NCBI GenBank assembly: GCA_028289725.1
Contig: JANQOH010000221.1
Span: forward strand, 1-25,468
DNA length: 25,468 nt
Source: Alphaproteobacteria bacterium
Lineage (GTDB): Bacteria > Pseudomonadota > Alphaproteobacteria > UBA7887
Direction: 5' to 3'
The translations under genes were made by a program, and so were the position numbers. Under the pieces are notes generated by a model. It did not search any database. It had not been told where the DNA came from and was given only the letters and a program-made list of their open reading frames with translations. This document shows, in pieces, positions 15,416 through 24,512 of this stretch (within the stretch, counting starts at the first letter, position 1; every line of letters starts with the position of its first letter).

Positions 15416-16334
15416 CTTTTATCCGCTGCTCCACCTCGCGGGCGTCGTCTTTGCTCCACGCCGCCATGGACCCGTCATAGAGTTGGGCATTTTCGTTGCC
15501 CAACAACTCGTGGCTGACGAACCAGCCGAGCGATGCCATTTGGCCCGAATTGCACAGCGCGATTTGCGGATCGCTGCCCGACAGACTTGTTTCGGCTGCG
15601 ATTTGATCGAGCACCGCCGCAGCTTGAAAGCGGCCATCCGGGCTGGTGAGCCAGGTGATCGGCACATTGTCGGCGCCAGGCACGGTGCCCGCGCGCTTGG
15701 CGATACCCGATTTGTTGATGCCGACGTAATAGTCCGAGCCGCGATTATCGATCACGCTCACCCCGGCGTCGCGCGCCGCTGCCACTTCATCGGTGGTGGC
15801 GAGCAACTCGTCGCGCAAGGACACCGTGAAACTGGCGGCCGGCCGCAGCGTCGCCTCGCCCTTTTCCATCGGTGCTTCCCGATTGTCCCGATAGGCGGCA
15901 AACCCGCCGTCCAGCAGCGACACTGCATCATGGCCGGACACCTTGAATGTCCAGTAAACGCGGGTCGCGGCAGTGGTTGCGCCGGGGCTGCCGCCGTCGC
16001 CGATCACCACGACATGGTCGTCATTACGAATGCCCAATCCGCCAATCAAGGCGGCCAAACCGGCTTCATCTGGCAGCATGCCGGGCACGCCATTGCGCTC
16101 GACCCGCCAGTCATTCCCGAAATACGAGCCATGTATCGAGCAGGGGACGCGACCGCGCTGAAAGGCCCGCCCGCTGCCCCGGATATCGAGGGCGACCACG
16201 CCGTCATCGCAGGAATGGGCGGCGACCCAGGCCGCATCGACCAACGGGCCGGCGACGGGTTCGGCCGCGACGCTCGAGGCCGCAAAAAGCAGGCCGGCTG
16301 CGGTCAATATGGGAAATATGCGCGTTTGGGACAT
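15408..16334 (-). CDS. Exported rhodanese-type sulfurtransferase (two rhodanese domains)
   Basis: A 308-residue protein. A signal peptide (1-24, ending SSVAA before EPVAG) predicts export to the periplasm. Two rhodanese modules follow: an inactive first one (about 30-150, with HVVVIGDGGSPGATTAATRV in place of the cysteine loop) and a second (about 175-305) with Cys261 in the loop ALCNSGQMAS. SVIDNRGSDYYVG starts the second domain, matching the usual DxR motif. Rhodaneses move a sulfane sulfur to thiols or cyanide; the substrate is unknown. The loop CNSGQM lacks the basic residue of classic thiosulfate sulfurtransferases (CRKGVT). The start is the ATG at 16334, with GGGAGGG ideally placed upstream; an in-frame extension to 16442 is rejected because the signal peptide begins at 16334. 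It is divergent from the glutamate dehydrogenase gene. Confidence 0.88.
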   Translation of the reverse strand: MSQTRIFPILTAAGLLFAASSVAAEPVAGPLVDAAWVAAHSCDDGVVALDIRGSGRAFQRGRVPCSIHGSYFGNDWRVERNGVPGMLPDEAGLAALIGGLGIRNDDHVVVIGDGGSPGATTAATRVYWTFKVSGHDAVSLLDGGFAAYRDNREAPMEKGEATLRPAASFTVSLRDELLATTDEVAAARDAGVSVIDNRGSDYYVGINKSGIAKRAGTVPGADNVPITWLTSPDGRFQAAAVLDQIAAETSLSGSDPQIALCNSGQMASLGWFVSHELLGNENAQLYDGSMAAWSKDDAREVEQRIKAE

Positions 16335-16506
16335 GGCACCCTCCCTAGGGTATGTGGGGATTTCCTGGCACAATACCCCCCGTCCCAAATTGCGGCAATC
16401 GGGCGGGGGCACGCCGTACCATGTCACATTCCGCTGCAACAATCGCCTTTGGTCGCGCTCTGTCCCGGCGCGGATTCCGGGCTAGATCAATTGAGGGGAA
16501 ATGGCC

Positions 16507-19500
16507 ATGACTATAGGCGCCGCACGCAAAAAAGGCGGAGCGGTCGGGACGGGAAGTAATATGACACCGGGTAAAACGCCCGCCTCAATCGACCTGATGG
16601 ACCAGGTCGTCTCGTTGGCGCGCGGCCGCAGTGAAGGCGAACGCGCCGACGAAATCGAGCTGTTTCTCAGACAATATTATCGCCGTGTGCCGGCTGAGGA
16701 CGTTGTCGGGCGCAGTACCGAGGATTTGTACTTCTCCGCGCTCGGCATGCTCAATTTCATGCGCGAGCGCGAGCCGCACAGCGATAAACTGAGGCTCTAC
16801 GACCCGAATCTGGACACGGACGGATGGTCGTCGTCCCACACGGTGATTGACCTGGTCACCGACGATAAGCCGTTTCTGGTCGATTCTCTGGCCGCAACCC
16901 TGTCTCATTTGGAAATTCCGGTGCACCTGGTTGTGCATCCGGTGTTTTACTGCCAGCGGGATGACGACGGCGCCTTGGTCAAATTGTACAGCCGAGGTCA
17001 GGCGCCGGACGATGCACAGTCGGAGTCCATCATCCGGCTCGAGATCGGCCGCCAAGCCGGCGCCGAAGAAGTGCAAGCTTTGTCCGAGCGGCTCAGCGCC
17101 GTGCTCGATGATGTCCGCGTTACCGTCGAGGACTGGCGGCCGATGATGGATGCCCTGGAGGCTTCGATCGAGGAACTGACCAAGACCGCGCCCCCACCTC
17201 GCACGGAGCTTGATGAAACCGTCGCGTTCCTGCGCTGGATGGCGGACAACAATTTCACCTTCCTGGGCTACCGCTGCTACCAGCTTTCGGAAAGCAAGCG
17301 CGGCGGCACCCGGCTGAAAACAGTTCCGGAAAAGTCGCTCGGCATCTTCCGCGGCACGACACTCAACGCGGACGGTGCGAGCAATTCGCGCGGACGCCCG
17401 ATGCCGGCCGAAGTCTTGACCCGTTTGACCGACCCGTCGCTGCTACTGATCACAAAAAGCGCGCGACGCGCGACCGTGCATCGGCCGACCCAAATGGATT
17501 CGGTCGAGATCAAGCGATACGACGACAAAGGCGAGGTGATTGGCGTTCACCGGTTCCTCGGCCTGTATACGTCAGCCGCGCACAACCAATCGCCGACGGT
17601 AATCCCGCTGTTGCGGCAACGCGTCGCGATCGCGCTGGCGCGCGCTGGATTTTCGCCGGCGAGCCACGACGGAAAAGCCCTCCTCCATATTCTGGAGGCC
17701 TACCCGCGCGACGAGCTGTTCCAGGTCTCGGACGACGAGTTGCTGGACACCAGCCTGGGCATCTTGCATCTGCAGGAACGGCCGCGCCTCCGCTTGTTCA
17801 CCCGGCGCGACACGTTTGAATGGTCGGTGTCGTGCCTAGTCTTCTTGCCGCGTGATCGCTTCGATTCGCAACTTCGCCTCAGCATCATAGAGGTGTTGGA
17901 AGAGTCTTTCGGCGGGACGTGCGAGGCCTTCTATACGCAATTGGGCGACGATCCGCTGGCGCGCCTGCACGTGATTATCAAAACAACGCCGGGTGAGATT
18001 CCCGAGACGACCACGGACGCGGTCGAAGCGCGTTTGGTCGCGATCATGCGTGGTTGGGAGGACAATCTTCACGACGCGCTGTTCTCCGCTTACGACGAAC
18101 ACAAGGCCGCGCTTTTGGAACGCCGCTATGCGCAGCTGTTTCCGAGCGGCTACCGCGATCGGTTTTCGGCACGGACCGCCGTGCTCGATATCGAGCGGAT
18201 GGAGCGTGCCGCCGGCGACGACGGTTTGGAGCTCAATCTTTACCGACCGCCGGAAGCCACCAACGACGGCTTGCGATTCAAAATTTTCAATCGCGGCGGT
18301 TCGCTGGCGCTTTCGGACGTCCTGCCGGTCGTCGAGAACATGGGGTTCAAGGTTATCGACGAGTTCCCCTATCGTCTGACCGCGGGCCCCGATGCCACTG
18401 AGATGTGGATCCACGACTTTGGCGTTGTCGACCGGTCCGGCGTCGAAATCGATGTCGCCGAGACCAAGCAACGGTTTCAAGACGGCTTTGAGCGGATATG
18501 GCGCGGCGAAGTTGAGAATGACGGTTTCAACCAGCTGATCACGCGTGCCGGTTTGGCCTGGCGCCAAGTGGTTGTCTTGCGCGCTTACGCAAAGTATCTG
18601 CGCCAGGCGCGCATTCCATTCAGCCAGTCGTACATGGAATCGACCTTGGCCGCGAATCCGCATATCGCGCGCAAGTTGGTCGAACTGTTCGAGGAACGCT
18701 TCGACCCTTCGAAGAGCAAGCGGAATGAAGCGGACATTTGCGACGCGATATCGGCGGCGCTCGACGATGTCTCAAGCCTAGATCAGGATCGCATCATCCG
18801 GCGCATCTTGAACGCGATCCAATGTACTTTGCGTACGAATTATTATCAGCCTGATGAAACGGGTACGCTGCGGGACTATGCGTCGTTCAAGATCGATTCG
18901 AAATCCATCGAGGACCTGCCGCTGCCGCGACCGAACGTCGAGATCTTCGTTTATTCGGCCCGCATGGAAGGCGTTCATTTGCGGGGCGGCGCCGTCGCGC
19001 GCGGCGGCCTAAGGTGGTCGGATCGGCCCGAGGATTTCCGGACAGAGATTTTGGGTCTGATGAAGGCGCAAATGACCAAGAACGCCGTGATCGTGCCCGT
19101 CGGCGCGAAAGGCGGCTTTGTCGTCAAGCACCCGCCGCAAGGCGACCGCGACGCGTTCTTGGCCGAAGGGATCGCCTGCTACAAGACGCTGATCAGCGGC
19201 ATGCTGGACATCACCGATAATTTGGTCGGCGGCAAGGTTGTGCCGCCAAGTGATGTGGTGCGCCACGATGATGACGATCCCTATCTCGTCGTCGCGGCGG
19301 ACAAGGGAACGGCGACATTTTCGGACATCGCCAACGGCGTCGCCGAAGATTACGGTTTCTGGCTCGGCGACGCGTTCGCCAGCGGCGGTTCGGTCGGCTA
19401 CGACCACAAGAAGATGGGCATCACCGCGCGCGGCGCTTGGGAGTCGGTCAAACGGCACTTCCGCGAGATGGGCCACAACACCCAGAAAGAGCCGTTCACG

Positions 19501-21396
19501 GTTGTTGGTATTGGCGACATGTCGGGCGACGTGTTCGGCAACGGTATGCTGCTGTCGAAACACATCAAGCTCGTCGCCGCGTTCAATCACCTGCACATCT
19601 TTATTGATCCAGACCCGGACCCGGAAAGCAGTTTCAAGGAGCGTAAGCGCCTATTCGATCTGCCGCGCTCGAGCTGGACCGACTACGACGAAAAGCTCAT
19701 CTCATCCGGCGGCGGGATCTTCGATCGGTCCGCGAAATCAATCAAACTCACCGGCGCCATCCGCCACTTGATTGGCGTCGAAGACGAGAGCCTGACACCG
19801 AATCAATTGATTTCGGCGCTGCTTGCCGCGCCGGTTGATCTTTTGTGGAACGGTGGCATTGGCACCTACGTCAAGGCGCGCGAGGAAAGTGACCTCGAGG
19901 TGGGCGACCGCGCGAACGATGCTGTGCGCATCAACGCGGGTGATTTGCGCTGTAAAGTGATCGGTGAGGGCGGCAATCTCGGCTTCACCCAACGCGCGCG
20001 GATCGAGGCGGCGCAAAACGGCGTGCGCGTCAATTCCGACGCCATCGACAATTCCGCCGGTGTGGACTGCTCCGACCACGAGGTGAACATCAAGATTCTG
20101 CTCGGCGCCGTTGAAGCCGAAGGCGAGATGACGCGCAAGCAGCGCGACAAGCTCTTGGCGCAAATGACCGACGAGGTCGCGGAACAGTGTCTGGCCGACA
20201 ATTATCTCCAAACGCTCGGCATCAGCATCATCCAATCCCTTGCGGCCGAACGTTTGGACCTGCAGCAGCGGATGATGCATGCGCTGGAGCGCTCGGGGCG
20301 CCTTGACCGGGCTGTCGAGTTCTTGCCCGATGACGAAACGATCGAGGAACGGCGCACAGCGGGGTTGGGTCTAACGCGGCCCGAAATCTCGGTCCTCTAC
20401 GCCTACGCAAAGTTGGCGCTTTACGATGATTTGCTCAATTCGGATTTGCCCGACGATCCGTATTTGGAAACCGATCTCGAGCGCTATTTCCCGGCGCCTC
20501 TGATCGACCAATATGGCAAGCAAATTCGCGGCCATCGTTTGCGGCGCGAAATCATCGCCACCCAATTGTCAAACAGCATCGTCAATCGCGCGAGCATGGT
20601 GTTCTCGCAGATGGCGCAGGAAGAAACCGGCCGCGGCGCGGCTGATATCGCGCGCGCCTATGTGGTTACGCGCGCTTCTTTCGGGCTTCGTGAGTTGTGG
20701 GCCTCCATCGAAGCGCTCGACAACAAGGTTCCGGCGGCCTTACAGCACGAAATGATCGTGTCCCTGCGGCAGTTGACGGAGCACGCGACCCTTTGGTTCC
20801 TGCGCAATCGCCCGCAGCCGATTGATTGCGGCGCAACGGTCGCGTTGTTCGAGCCGGCGCTCGCCGAACTGATTGAGTGTCTGCCCAATGTGATGCCGGA
20901 AGACCGCTGCCGGGAATGCGAGCAGAAGTCAGAGGAGCTGGTGAACCAAGGCGTGCCTGCGCCTCTCGCGAAGGTCGTGGGCTTGGTTGAACCGCTTTAT
21001 TCGGCCTGCAACATCGTGGAGGCCGCGGACCAGACCAAGCTGGATGTACGGGCGGCTGCGGAAGTTTACCTTCAGGTCGGCGGCCGGTTGGGCCTTGATT
21101 GGCTACGGGCACGGGGGCGCAAAGTCGCCGTCGACAGTCATTGGCAGTTGCAGGCGGTTTCCGCGATCATCGACGATCTGTACGGGCAACAGCTTGCCTT
21201 GACGATCCAGGTCATCAAGAGCGCCGGCAAGAAGGCCAAGTTGGATGGCAGCGCGGTGGATAAATGGGCGACCGACAATCCCGATATCATCACGCGCAAT
21301 GCCCAACTGTTCGCCGACTTGCGCACGCAACCAGGTATGGATCTTGCCATGCTCGCGGTGGCAAATCGGCGCATGCGCGAATTGATCAAGACCTAG
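16507..21396 (+). CDS. gdh: Large NAD-dependent glutamate dehydrogenase (about 180 kDa class)
   Basis: A protein of 1629 residues (1631 if started at 16501), the length of the large bacterial NAD-specific glutamate dehydrogenases known from Caulobacter, Pseudomonas and Streptomyces. It converts glutamate to 2-oxoglutarate and ammonia, mainly catabolically. The long N-terminal half (about 1-700) is regulatory, with ACT-like segments. The catalytic core shows GGLRWSDRPEDFRTEILGL from residue 833, then VPVGAKGGFVVK with Lys868 matching the active-site lysine of the AKGG motif of smaller enzymes. GIGDMSGDVFGNGMLLS follows in the NAD domain, and LWNGGIGTYVK further on. The C-terminal third is a helical domain unique to this class. 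GAGGGG at 16493-16498 is 2 bases before ATG 16501 but 8 before ATG 16507, so I prefer the latter. The enzymes of this class are often allosterically controlled. Confidence 0.96.
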   Translation: MTIGAARKKGGAVGTGSNMTPGKTPASIDLMDQVVSLARGRSEGERADEIELFLRQYYRRVPAEDVVGRSTEDLYFSALGMLNFMREREPHSDKLRLYDPNLDTDGWSSSHTVIDLVTDDKPFLVDSLAATLSHLEIPVHLVVHPVFYCQRDDDGALVKLYSRGQAPDDAQSESIIRLEIGRQAGAEEVQALSERLSAVLDDVRVTVEDWRPMMDALEASIEELTKTAPPPRTELDETVAFLRWMADNNFTFLGYRCYQLSESKRGGTRLKTVPEKSLGIFRGTTLNADGASNSRGRPMPAEVLTRLTDPSLLLITKSARRATVHRPTQMDSVEIKRYDDKGEVIGVHRFLGLYTSAAHNQSPTVIPLLRQRVAIALARAGFSPASHDGKALLHILEAYPRDELFQVSDDELLDTSLGILHLQERPRLRLFTRRDTFEWSVSCLVFLPRDRFDSQLRLSIIEVLEESFGGTCEAFYTQLGDDPLARLHVIIKTTPGEIPETTTDAVEARLVAIMRGWEDNLHDALFSAYDEHKAALLERRYAQLFPSGYRDRFSARTAVLDIERMERAAGDDGLELNLYRPPEATNDGLRFKIFNRGGSLALSDVLPVVENMGFKVIDEFPYRLTAGPDATEMWIHDFGVVDRSGVEIDVAETKQRFQDGFERIWRGEVENDGFNQLITRAGLAWRQVVVLRAYAKYLRQARIPFSQSYMESTLAANPHIARKLVELFEERFDPSKSKRNEADICDAISAALDDVSSLDQDRIIRRILNAIQCTLRTNYYQPDETGTLRDYASFKIDSKSIEDLPLPRPNVEIFVYSARMEGVHLRGGAVARGGLRWSDRPEDFRTEILGLMKAQMTKNAVIVPVGAKGGFVVKHPPQGDRDAFLAEGIACYKTLISGMLDITDNLVGGKVVPPSDVVRHDDDDPYLVVAADKGTATFSDIANGVAEDYGFWLGDAFASGGSVGYDHKKMGITARGAWESVKRHFREMGHNTQKEPFTVVGIGDMSGDVFGNGMLLSKHIKLVAAFNHLHIFIDPDPDPESSFKERKRLFDLPRSSWTDYDEKLISSGGGIFDRSAKSIKLTGAIRHLIGVEDESLTPNQLISALLAAPVDLLWNGGIGTYVKAREESDLEVGDRANDAVRINAGDLRCKVIGEGGNLGFTQRARIEAAQNGVRVNSDAIDNSAGVDCSDHEVNIKILLGAVEAEGEMTRKQRDKLLAQMTDEVAEQCLADNYLQTLGISIIQSLAAERLDLQQRMMHALERSGRLDRAVEFLPDDETIEERRTAGLGLTRPEISVLYAYAKLALYDDLLNSDLPDDPYLETDLERYFPAPLIDQYGKQIRGHRLRREIIATQLSNSIVNRASMVFSQMAQEETGRGAADIARAYVVTRASFGLRELWASIEALDNKVPAALQHEMIVSLRQLTEHATLWFLRNRPQPIDCGATVALFEPALAELIECLPNVMPEDRCRECEQKSEELVNQGVPAPLAKVVGLVEPLYSACNIVEAADQTKLDVRAAAEVYLQVGGRLGLDWLRARGRKVAVDSHWQLQAVSAIIDDLYGQQLALTIQVIKSAGKKAKLDGSAVDKWATDNPDIITRNAQLFADLRTQPGMDLAMLAVANRRMRELIKT

Positions 21397-21416
21397 CACG
21401 CCGTCGAAAGCACGCC

Positions 21417-21448
21417 GCCGCCGCAAAAAGTTCGGGTTTGCGTCCGGC
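21417..21448 (+). terminator. Imperfect hairpin after the glutamate dehydrogenase gene
   Basis: CGCAAA (21422-21427) pairs with TTTGCG (21437-21442) across a 9-base loop, and GCC/CGG bases outside extend it imperfectly (GCCG on the left, CGGC on the right). It lies 21 to 52 bases after the stop at 21396. No T tract follows, so it may only slow transcription or protect the transcript end before the MFS gene. The rest of the 122-base gap shows no other signal. Confidence 0.25.
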
Positions 21449-21518
21449 GTAGACAGAGGACGACACGCTCGCGTAGGCTCGCCGAATCGGATCCGGCGTT
21501 CCTGGACATTTCCCGCGC

Positions 21519-22820
21519 ATGACTGAAATAGACGCACCTAGTGGACGCGGCGCAACGCCCGAGAGCGCGCGCCACCGCTGGGCTGTGCCGTCGTGGTGCC
21601 TGTTCGATTGGGCCAATTCGCCGTTCCCGACCGTCGTGATCACCTTCGTGTTCGCCGTCTATTTCAAGGACGGCATTGTTGGCGATGAGGTTCGCGCCAC
21701 CGCCTTATGGGGCTACGCCCTTGCGGCGAGCGCGTTTGTCGTGGCGATTCTCGGACCGATCTTCGGCTCGGCGGCTGACGCCGGCGCACGACGAAAGCCG
21801 TGGTTGATTGGGTGTTCAGCCGTCATGGCGGTGGCCTGCGCATTGCTCTGGTACGCAACACCGGACGAAGGCTCGATTTGGCTCGTGCTGGGCTTGGTCG
21901 CTCTCGGCAATGTCGGGTTCGAACTTGGCATGGTGTTCTACAATGCCATGCTGCCCGGCCTCGCCGGCAACGCGCGGATGGGGCGCCTCTCCGGCTGGGC
22001 TTGGGGACTCGGTTATGCCGGCGGCCTTGTGTGCCTCGTTTTGGTGCTTTTTGGTTTCATCGAAGTTGAAACGCCGCCCTTCGGTCTCGATCGAGCGGAA
22101 GCAGAGCATGTGCGTGCGGTCGCGATCGTGGTCGCACTTTGGTTCGTCGTTTTTGGTTGGCCGTTGTTTGCCTTTACGCCCGATCTGAATGGCGCGCGCC
22201 GGCCGGTCGGCGAATCGCTCCGGATTGGCCTCTCGACGCTCTGGCAAACCCTGCGATCGATCCGGAAATACAAGATGATTGCGCGGTTCTTGCTGGCGCG
22301 CATGTTGTTCATTGACGGTCTCAATACGCTGTTTGCCTTTGGCGGCTTGTATGCCGCCGGCAGTTTCGGCATGGAGCTGAGCGAGGTGCTGTATTTCGCG
22401 GTCGCGCTCAATGTCGCTGCCGGCTTGGGTGCTTTTGGTTTTGCTTGGATCGATGATTGGATCGGCTCCAAACGCACACTGATCATTTGCTTGATATCGC
22501 TGATCGTCGTCGGCACGGCGATCCTGTTGGTCGAAGACAAGACGTGGTTTTGGGTGCTCGGCCTGTGCATCGGAATTTTCATGGGTCCGACGCAGGCCGC
22601 CAGCCGGTCCTTCATGGGCCGCCTCGCGCCTGAAGGCATGCACACGGAAATGTTTGGCTTGTTTGCGTTGTCCGGTAAGGCGACGGCCTTTATGGGGCCA
22701 TGGCTCGTGGGCTTGATCACCATGCTTGCCGAGAGTCAGCGCGTTGGCATGGCGACGATCATTGTGTTTTTCGCCGCCGGATTGCTGGTCTTGCTGACCG
22801 TCCGTGAACCTGGGCGATAG
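21519..22820 (+). CDS. MFS transporter of the UMF1 family (Atg22-like)
   Basis: A 433-residue membrane protein with about 12 hydrophobic segments. The N-terminal signature WCLFDWANSPFPTVVITFVF is that of the UMF1 (unknown major facilitator 1, Atg22-like) group. A charged loop follows the second membrane segment (SAADAGARRKPWL), as in MFS motif A, and a long central loop (about 215-245) contains RPVGESLRIGLSTLWQTLRS. Further matches are FLLARMLFIDGLNTLFAFGG and the GPTQAASRSFMGRLAPEG motif late in the protein. The transported substrate of bacterial members is not established; yeast Atg22 exports amino acids from the vacuole. The location just after glutamate dehydrogenase on the same strand would suit an amino-acid role, but that is inference. 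The ribosome-binding site before ATG 21519 is weak. It converges on purH with a 21-base gap. Confidence 0.9.
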   Translation: MTEIDAPSGRGATPESARHRWAVPSWCLFDWANSPFPTVVITFVFAVYFKDGIVGDEVRATALWGYALAASAFVVAILGPIFGSAADAGARRKPWLIGCSAVMAVACALLWYATPDEGSIWLVLGLVALGNVGFELGMVFYNAMLPGLAGNARMGRLSGWAWGLGYAGGLVCLVLVLFGFIEVETPPFGLDRAEAEHVRAVAIVVALWFVVFGWPLFAFTPDLNGARRPVGESLRIGLSTLWQTLRSIRKYKMIARFLLARMLFIDGLNTLFAFGGLYAAGSFGMELSEVLYFAVALNVAAGLGAFGFAWIDDWIGSKRTLIICLISLIVVGTAILLVEDKTWFWVLGLCIGIFMGPTQAASRSFMGRLAPEGMHTEMFGLFALSGKATAFMGPWLVGLITMLAESQRVGMATIIVFFAAGLLVLLTVREPGR

Positions 22821-22841
22821 GGCGCGCACAATCGCCGCATC

Positions 22842-24446
22842 TTAGTGCCGGAAGTGCCGAACGCCTGTGAACACCATCGCAAGATTGCGTTCATCCGCCG
22901 CCGCCGTCACCTCATCATCGCGCATGGACCCGCCGGGTTGAATGACGGCGGTGACGCCAGCCTCCGCCGCGGCGATCAGGCCGTCGGCGAACGGGAAGAA
23001 TGCGTCCGACGCGACGACGGACCCTTCGGTGCGGCTTGCCGTTTCGCCGGCTTCTTTCGCCGCGTCGTTGGATTTGCTCACCGCAATACGCGCCGAATCG
23101 ACACGGCTCATTTGACCCGCGCCGATACCGACCGTTGCGCCATTCTTGACGTAGATGATGGCGTTGGATTTGACGTGTTTGCACACCGTGAACGCAAACA
23201 TCAGATCTTCGATTTCCTGGTCACTCGGTGCGCGCTTGGTCGCGACCGTCAATTCATCGCGGCTTAGTTGGTGGGCATCGCGGCTTTGCACGAGCATGCC
23301 GCCAGCGACGCTCTTGAACGTTTGACCCGGCGCGCCGGCGTCTGGCATGCCGCCCGTCAATAGCAAGCGAAGGTTTTTCTTAGCGGCGAAAACCGCGCGC
23401 GCGTCGTCAGCGGCGTCGGGCGCGATCACGACTTCGGTAAAGATCTCGGTGATCAGTTTGGCGGTTTCGGCATCAAGTGTCCGATTGACCGCGACAATGC
23501 CGCCGAAGGCGCTCACCGGATCGCAAGCATGGGCGCGCCGATAGGCGTCCGCCAGCGTCTCCCCGATCGCGACCCCACACGGGTTGGCGTGCTTGATGAT
23601 GGCGACCGCCGGGGTGTCGAATTCGGCCGCCAGCTCAAATGCGGCATCGGTGTCGTTGATGTTGTTGTAACTCAGCTCCTTGCCCTGGATTTGGGTGGCC
23701 GTAGCGACGCCGGGACGCGCATCGCCATCAGCGTAAAACGCGGCTCGCTGGTGGGGATTCTCACCATAGCGGAGGCTTTGACGCCGTTGCGCGCCGAGCG
23801 CCATGCGGGTGGGGAAAGGCTCGACGATTTGCGCGGCGAACCAGCTTGAAATGGCGGCGTCGTAGGTGCCGGTGCGTGCGAACGCGGCGGCCGCCAAGCG
23901 GCGACGCAACATGCCGCTCACTTGCCCACCGTGCGCGGCCAATTCTTCGATCACCGCACCATAGTCGGCGGGATCGGTCAGCACCGTGACGAAACGATGA
24001 TTTTTGGCGGCGGATCGGATCATCGCCGGGCCGCCAATGTCGATGTTCTCAATGCAGTCGTCGAAACCGGCGCCGCCCGCCACCGTCTGTTCGAACGGAT
24101 ATAAATTGATGGCAATCAAATCGATTGCGCCGATCCCGTGTTCCGCCATCGCTTGGCGGTGCGATTCCAGATCGCGGCGGGCCAAGATGCCGCCGTGGAC
24201 GGTTGGATGAAGCGTCTTGACGCGGCCGTCCATCATTTCTGGAAAGCCGGTGTGATCCGAGACTTCGGTGACCGCGAGGCCGGCGTCACGCAATTGCTTT
24301 GCCGAACCGCCCGTGGACAAAAGCTCGACGCCGTGGTCGGCAAGTGCGCGCGCAAGATCGATCAGGCCGGATTTATCGGACACCGACAACAGCGCGCGGC
24401 CAATCTTGCAAAGGTCATCGGCTTCGCGGGGCGAAGAATCGGACAT
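22842..24446 (-). CDS. purH: Bifunctional AICAR formyltransferase / IMP cyclohydrolase
   Basis: A 534-residue bifunctional enzyme carrying out the last two steps of IMP synthesis: formylation of AICAR with 10-formyl-THF, then ring closure. The N-terminal IMP cyclohydrolase (MGS-like fold, about 15-150) shows ALLSVSDKSGLIDLARAL, LLSTGGSAKQLRDAG and DGRVKTLHPTVHGGILARRD. The AICAR transformylase domain (about 150-534) shows SLRYGENPHQ (224-233), KELSYNNINDTDAA and the catalytic KH pair at Lys285-His286 in KHANPCGVA. The end has the usual MVFTGVRHFRH. The ATG at 24446 has GGAG upstream at proper spacing. It lies 66 bases after the capD-like stop on the same strand, a close but not overlapping arrangement, so co-transcription is possible but not certain. 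Confidence 0.98.
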   Translation of the reverse strand: MSDSSPREADDLCKIGRALLSVSDKSGLIDLARALADHGVELLSTGGSAKQLRDAGLAVTEVSDHTGFPEMMDGRVKTLHPTVHGGILARRDLESHRQAMAEHGIGAIDLIAINLYPFEQTVAGGAGFDDCIENIDIGGPAMIRSAAKNHRFVTVLTDPADYGAVIEELAAHGGQVSGMLRRRLAAAAFARTGTYDAAISSWFAAQIVEPFPTRMALGAQRRQSLRYGENPHQRAAFYADGDARPGVATATQIQGKELSYNNINDTDAAFELAAEFDTPAVAIIKHANPCGVAIGETLADAYRRAHACDPVSAFGGIVAVNRTLDAETAKLITEIFTEVVIAPDAADDARAVFAAKKNLRLLLTGGMPDAGAPGQTFKSVAGGMLVQSRDAHQLSRDELTVATKRAPSDQEIEDLMFAFTVCKHVKSNAIIYVKNGATVGIGAGQMSRVDSARIAVSKSNDAAKEAGETASRTEGSVVASDAFFPFADGLIAAAEAGVTAVIQPGGSMRDDEVTAAADERNLAMVFTGVRHFRH

Positions 24447-24512
24447 GGTAACTCCTTGATCGGAAGAGGCGGGGGACGCGTGCGGTGAATGCGGCCCGTG
24501 TCGGTGACAATC

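Noticed and set aside
21816..22829. 337-codon frame antisense to the MFS transporter
   Set aside because: The plus strand encodes a clear multi-helix UMF1 permease. The antisense product is His/Arg/Gln-rich without motifs.
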